Positions 61,623 through 64,000 of a DNA stretch of 64,000 nucleotides are shown piece by piece. The notes below the pieces were generated by a model. That model had not been told where the DNA came from and did not search any database. It was given only the letters and a program-made list of their open reading frames with translations. Source of the DNA: Bacteroidales bacterium (GTDB taxonomy: Bacteria > Bacteroidota > Bacteroidia > Bacteroidales > UBA932); contig JAFRXO010000041.1 in assembly GCA_017443465.1 (NCBI GenBank), forward strand, positions 1-64,000. Reading direction: 5' to 3'. The position numbers were made by a program, and so were the translations under genes. Every line of letters begins with the position of its first letter. Position 1 is the first letter of the stretch.

Positions 61623-62536
61623 AACGTATCTTTTTGTCTATCGCATTGCTCATCCCTGCCCTGAGCCTTTCAGCACAAAGTTTCGTATCCCGCCCTCTCT
61701 CCAAGGACACCTTCGAGAACCGGCTGATAATGAAATACGAGAAACACAATTATCAGGGAATGGACTGCTACAAGGATTATGTAGTAAGCCTCCAGCACAG
61801 CGGAATCGCGACCATATGGAAATATGATGGTAAAAACGGGATGGAAAAACTTTCCGGTTTCGACCTGGCAGTCAAGGATCCCGTCAATCATTCCAACGTT
61901 GCTACTTTCGGGACACAGAAATTCGACAAGAAGGACCCGATGCCTCTCCTGTACGTCAGCCAGTGCCACCGCAGCCCCTATCAGGGCCGTAAAGACGTCC
62001 TTTTCGTCTTCCGGATCAATCCGGACCTGAAGGGTTCGACTCTGGTCCAGACCATCTTTTTCGACGACACCCAAAAGCTCTTCGGATACGCCCTCCAGTG
62101 GGTAATCGACCGTAAGAACGGAATGCTCTATGGCTACGGCAACACCACAGAGGACAAGGACATTGAAAACAACCGGCACCGCATAGTCAAGTTCCGTCTT
62201 CCGAAACTCTCAGACTCCGATGCCAACGGACTCGTCACCCTCACCAATGACGATCTGCTCGAGAATTATGTCATTGAGGACCATGGGCTCAGGTTCGCCA
62301 CTATCGGACAGGGCCTCTGCATAAGCAAGGGACGCCTTGTGATGCCTACAGGAGTCGGGAACGAAAAATATCCGAGTTATCTCTTCATATGGGACCTGGC
62401 CTCGAAGAAGGCTGTCGACGTCCTTGACATGAGCGTCGGTACAACCGGCGAACTTGAGGACATCGCCTGGTACAAAGGGAAGAGATTCCTCGTCCAGAGC
62501 CAGGACGGCCTGTTCGAGATGAAATACCTGAAATAG
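61619..62536 (+). CDS. Secreted protein of unknown function in the PTS operon
   Basis: I do not recognise the family. The 305-residue protein has a clear signal peptide (ending A-L-S-L-S-A-Q) and several beta-rich segments ending in aromatic/D-rich turns (V-V-S-L-Q-H-S-G-I-A-T-I-W-K-Y-D, V-L-F-V-F-R-I-N-P-D, Y-L-F-I-W-D-L), suggesting a propeller. A calcium-type or adhesion role is possible but unproven. Its ATG overlaps the EI stop, so it is expressed with the PTS. It converges with DUF2130 with a 9-base gap. Confidence 0.6.
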   Translation: MKRIFLSIALLIPALSLSAQSFVSRPLSKDTFENRLIMKYEKHNYQGMDCYKDYVVSLQHSGIATIWKYDGKNGMEKLSGFDLAVKDPVNHSNVATFGTQKFDKKDPMPLLYVSQCHRSPYQGRKDVLFVFRINPDLKGSTLVQTIFFDDTQKLFGYALQWVIDRKNGMLYGYGNTTEDKDIENNRHRIVKFRLPKLSDSDANGLVTLTNDDLLENYVIEDHGLRFATIGQGLCISKGRLVMPTGVGNEKYPSYLFIWDLASKKAVDVLDMSVGTTGELEDIAWYKGKRFLVQSQDGLFEMKYLK

Positions 62537-62545
62537 AGGGGCAGG

Positions 62546-63646
62546 TCAGTCTATATCCCCGATCCCGGAATTGCGGACAGCATCCCGGGCCTCCTCGAAT
62601 TTCTGCTGCATAGTCGGATTCCCGCGAGTCAGTCTCTTGATAGTCAATTCCTCCGCCTTGTTGTTTGCAAGGCGGAGATTGTTTCCTGAACTGAGAAGGT
62701 TGTCCTTAATCTTCTGAAGATGCGCTATGGACTTGTCAATCTCCTCGATGGCATTTGAGAACTTCTCGGTGGCAAGACGGTAATTCCGGCTGAATCCGTC
62801 CTTGAAATCCATCAGCCTCTGTTCGAAATTCGTCACATCGACAGACTGGCTCCTGGCAATTGCAAGCGCCTTCTTGTACTCGAGACTCTTTTTCGATGTC
62901 TGGCACAACAAGGTAATCATAGGGATAAAGAACTGCGGACGGATGACGTACATCTTCGGATACCTGTGTGACACATCCACAATGCCGCCATTGTAAAGTT
63001 CGCTGTCCGGCTCCAGCAAGGACACCAGCACCGCGAATTCACATCCTTTCTTGTTGCGGTCGGAATCCATCTTGGCAAGGAAATCTTCATTGCGGTGTTT
63101 CGCAGCCGTCGCGTCATTCTCATTCTTCATCTCGAACAGGATTGAGACGTACTCGGTCCCGTCTTCGCTGTCCCTGAAAATGAAATCGCCTTTGGTGCCC
63201 TCTACGACCTCATTGTCCTTTTCAAAATATGCATTCGGGAAGAGGGGACGTATGCGCTCGAATTCATTGCGGCAATGTACTTCCAGCGACTCCCCTACCA
63301 TCTTGGTGGACATCCTGGCCTTGAAGTCCTTGTAGTATTCCACCAGTTCCTTCTGCTGTTTCAGTTCCGTTTCATACCTGTCCCTTAGGCCCTGCTCCCT
63401 GACCATGGAGGCTTCCTTCTGCGACTGAAGCTGCCTGTTGAGTTCTGCAACAGTCTCTTTGTAAGCCATTTCCGACTTCATCACGGCAACCTGCTGGCGT
63501 GCCTGCTCAGCAGCATGCATCTCCGCGATCCTGCGCTCCAGCTCTTCCTTGAAGGCACCGTTCCTGACCTGGGAGAGAAGCTGGGCATATCCGGCTTCAT
63601 CCACAGTAAAAGTCTTTCCGCAATGAGGGCACACCAATTCTTTCAT
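62546..63646 (-). CDS. DUF2130 protein
   Basis: A 366-residue cytosolic protein. The N-terminus has a zinc-ribbon-like [11 protein letters not shown] motif. A long coiled coil (about 30-110) precedes the DUF2130 core (about 115-330) with [11 protein letters not shown] and T-K-G-D-F-I-F-R, then L-F-E-M-K-N-E-N. The pattern resembles a PD-(D/E)XK nuclease-type fold, but no activity is established. The start at 63646, in CATATG, follows a TAATTTTG element at 63672-63679 on the minus strand, a likely promoter. Confidence 0.85.
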   Translation of the reverse strand: MKELVCPHCGKTFTVDEAGYAQLLSQVRNGAFKEELERRIAEMHAAEQARQQVAVMKSEMAYKETVAELNRQLQSQKEASMVREQGLRDRYETELKQQKELVEYYKDFKARMSTKMVGESLEVHCRNEFERIRPLFPNAYFEKDNEVVEGTKGDFIFRDSEDGTEYVSILFEMKNENDATAAKHRNEDFLAKMDSDRNKKGCEFAVLVSLLEPDSELYNGGIVDVSHRYPKMYVIRPQFFIPMITLLCQTSKKSLEYKKALAIARSQSVDVTNFEQRLMDFKDGFSRNYRLATEKFSNAIEEIDKSIAHLQKIKDNLLSSGNNLRLANNKAEELTIKRLTRGNPTMQQKFEEARDAVRNSGIGDID

Positions 63647-63671
63647 ATGACAGGCGTTTTATACATATGCA

Positions 63672-63679
63672 CAAAATTA
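63672..63679 (-). promoter_or_regulatory. -7 box for the DUF2130 gene
   Basis: Reads TAATTTTG on the minus strand, a full match to TAnnTTTG, 26 bases before the start codon. Confidence 0.55.
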
Positions 63680-63716
63680 TCAAAAATATCGCTATCTTGT
63701 AAGAAATCATTCCAAT

Positions 63717-64000
63717 ATGTACAAGTACACAGTAAGCCCGGACAACTCCCAGACATATGTGCTGAGCATTGCCAATCATCAGGACATTGTGCCTGCCATC
63801 ACCGCATTCTGCAAAAGGACCGGAATCACAAGCGGAGAAATCCGCGGACTGGGGGCCGTCAACAAGGCTGTAATCCGCTATTACAGTCCGGTAACGAAGA
63901 GATATGAAGACCATGAATTCTCCGAGCAGATGGAGATAGCGTCGCTTACGGGGAACATATCAACGAAAGACGGGGAAATCTACCTGCATATCCATGCCGT
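63717..64000 (+). CDS. PPC/DUF296 domain protein, cut by the window edge
   Basis: The ATG at 63717 opens a frame that runs uninterrupted to the window edge (94 codons seen). The translation begins MYKYTVSPDNSQTYVL and contains R-T-G-I-T-S-G-E-I-R-G-L-G-A-V, then S-L-T-G-N-I-S-T-K-D-G-E and Y-L-H-I-H. This is the PPC (DUF296) domain, a trimeric fold found in small bacterial proteins and in plant AT-hook DNA-binding proteins. About 40-50 residues are probably missing. It is divergent from DUF2130. Confidence 0.82.
   Translation, partial: MYKYTVSPDNSQTYVLSIANHQDIVPAITAFCKRTGITSGEIRGLGAVNKAVIRYYSPVTKRYEDHEFSEQMEIASLTGNISTKDGEIYLHIHA

Larger units (their letters stand above)
173..63759. repeat. 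Dispersed over-represented palindrome CATATG
   Basis: The hexamer CATATG occurs about 120 times in the window by hand count, for example at 173, 492, 755, 2286, 7515, 25510, 38913, 51855, 53371 and 63754. Spacing is irregular, with a mean near 500 bases, and copies are in all reading frames and at start codons. See the corresponding finding for interpretation. Confidence 0.85.

Noticed and set aside
1..64000. CRISPR arrays, tRNA or rRNA genes, insertion sequences, phage genes
   Set aside because: I saw no regular direct repeats with spacers, no tRNA-like cloverleaf ends in gaps, no transposase or integrase frames. Untranslated gaps are all under about 150 bases except at the edges.

Overview
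This window looks like chromosomal DNA from a Bacteroidota bacterium, most likely an uncultured gut or rumen Bacteroidales. The evidence is promoter -7 boxes of the TAnnTTTG type in front of several first genes, many secreted lipoproteins, families typical of the phylum (DUF5686, DUF2795, DUF4491, DUF5107-TPR, GH127 and GH2 enzymes, an ECF sigma factor paired with an outer-membrane barrel protein), and moderate GC judged by eye at about 52-54%. I cannot name the genus. I see no rRNA or tRNA genes, insertion sequences, phage genes or CRISPR arrays.

Layout from left to right: (1) 1-3589, a small DUF2795 protein, GTP cyclohydrolase I and a DUF5686 outer-membrane protein. (2) 3640-10185, a tight operon for aryl-acetate and aromatic amino acid interconversion: indolepyruvate oxidoreductase IorA and IorB, an aminotransferase, two phenylacetate-CoA ligases and a tandem-ACT sensor. 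(3) 10178-27675, a secreted-hydrolase locus with a six-gene minus-strand operon (phosphodiesterase, RbsD-like lipoprotein, GH30, propeller lipoprotein, large lipoprotein, metallophosphatase) followed by GH116, a GH43-like propeller, a divergent GH2 and a two-domain esterase. (4) 27699-29210, a K+/H+ antiporter. (5) 29311-34257, a five-gene module with an alarmone-hydrolase-like HD protein, a small kinase, a membrane PP2C phosphatase fused to an RsbW-like kinase, a STAS protein and a RelA/SpoT synthetase. (6) 34206-38815, a metallophosphoesterase, an outer-membrane protein, DUF4491, and a cytosine-permease-type transporter with an unusual phosphoribosyltransferase. (7) 38916-51857, GH127 facing a minus-strand sugar operon (GH28-like, DUF5107-TPR, MFS sugar porter, GH2, glycerate kinase). 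(8) 51924-57754, a rhodanese-metallo-beta-lactamase fusion, threonine aldolase, and an ECF sigma / barrel anti-sigma / serpin operon next to a coiled-coil lipoprotein. (9) 57839-62536, a complete mannitol-type phosphotransferase system (EIICBA, HPr, EI) with a secreted protein. (10) DUF2130 and the start of a PPC/DUF296 protein.

The genes are very tightly packed. Most operon junctions are 4-base ATGA overlaps, and six of the eight convergent gene pairs overlap at their 3' ends, two of them by more than 50 bases. No SusC or SusD pair accompanies the roughly seven glycan-active enzymes. Uptake proteins present are an MFS sugar porter and a PTS.

The two observations I rate highest are: a strong excess of the palindrome CATATG (about 120 copies by hand count, against roughly 14 expected from base composition), scattered evenly through genes and at ten start codons; and the five-gene operon that joins a partner-switching circuit to both a making and a breaking enzyme for (p)ppGpp-type alarmones.
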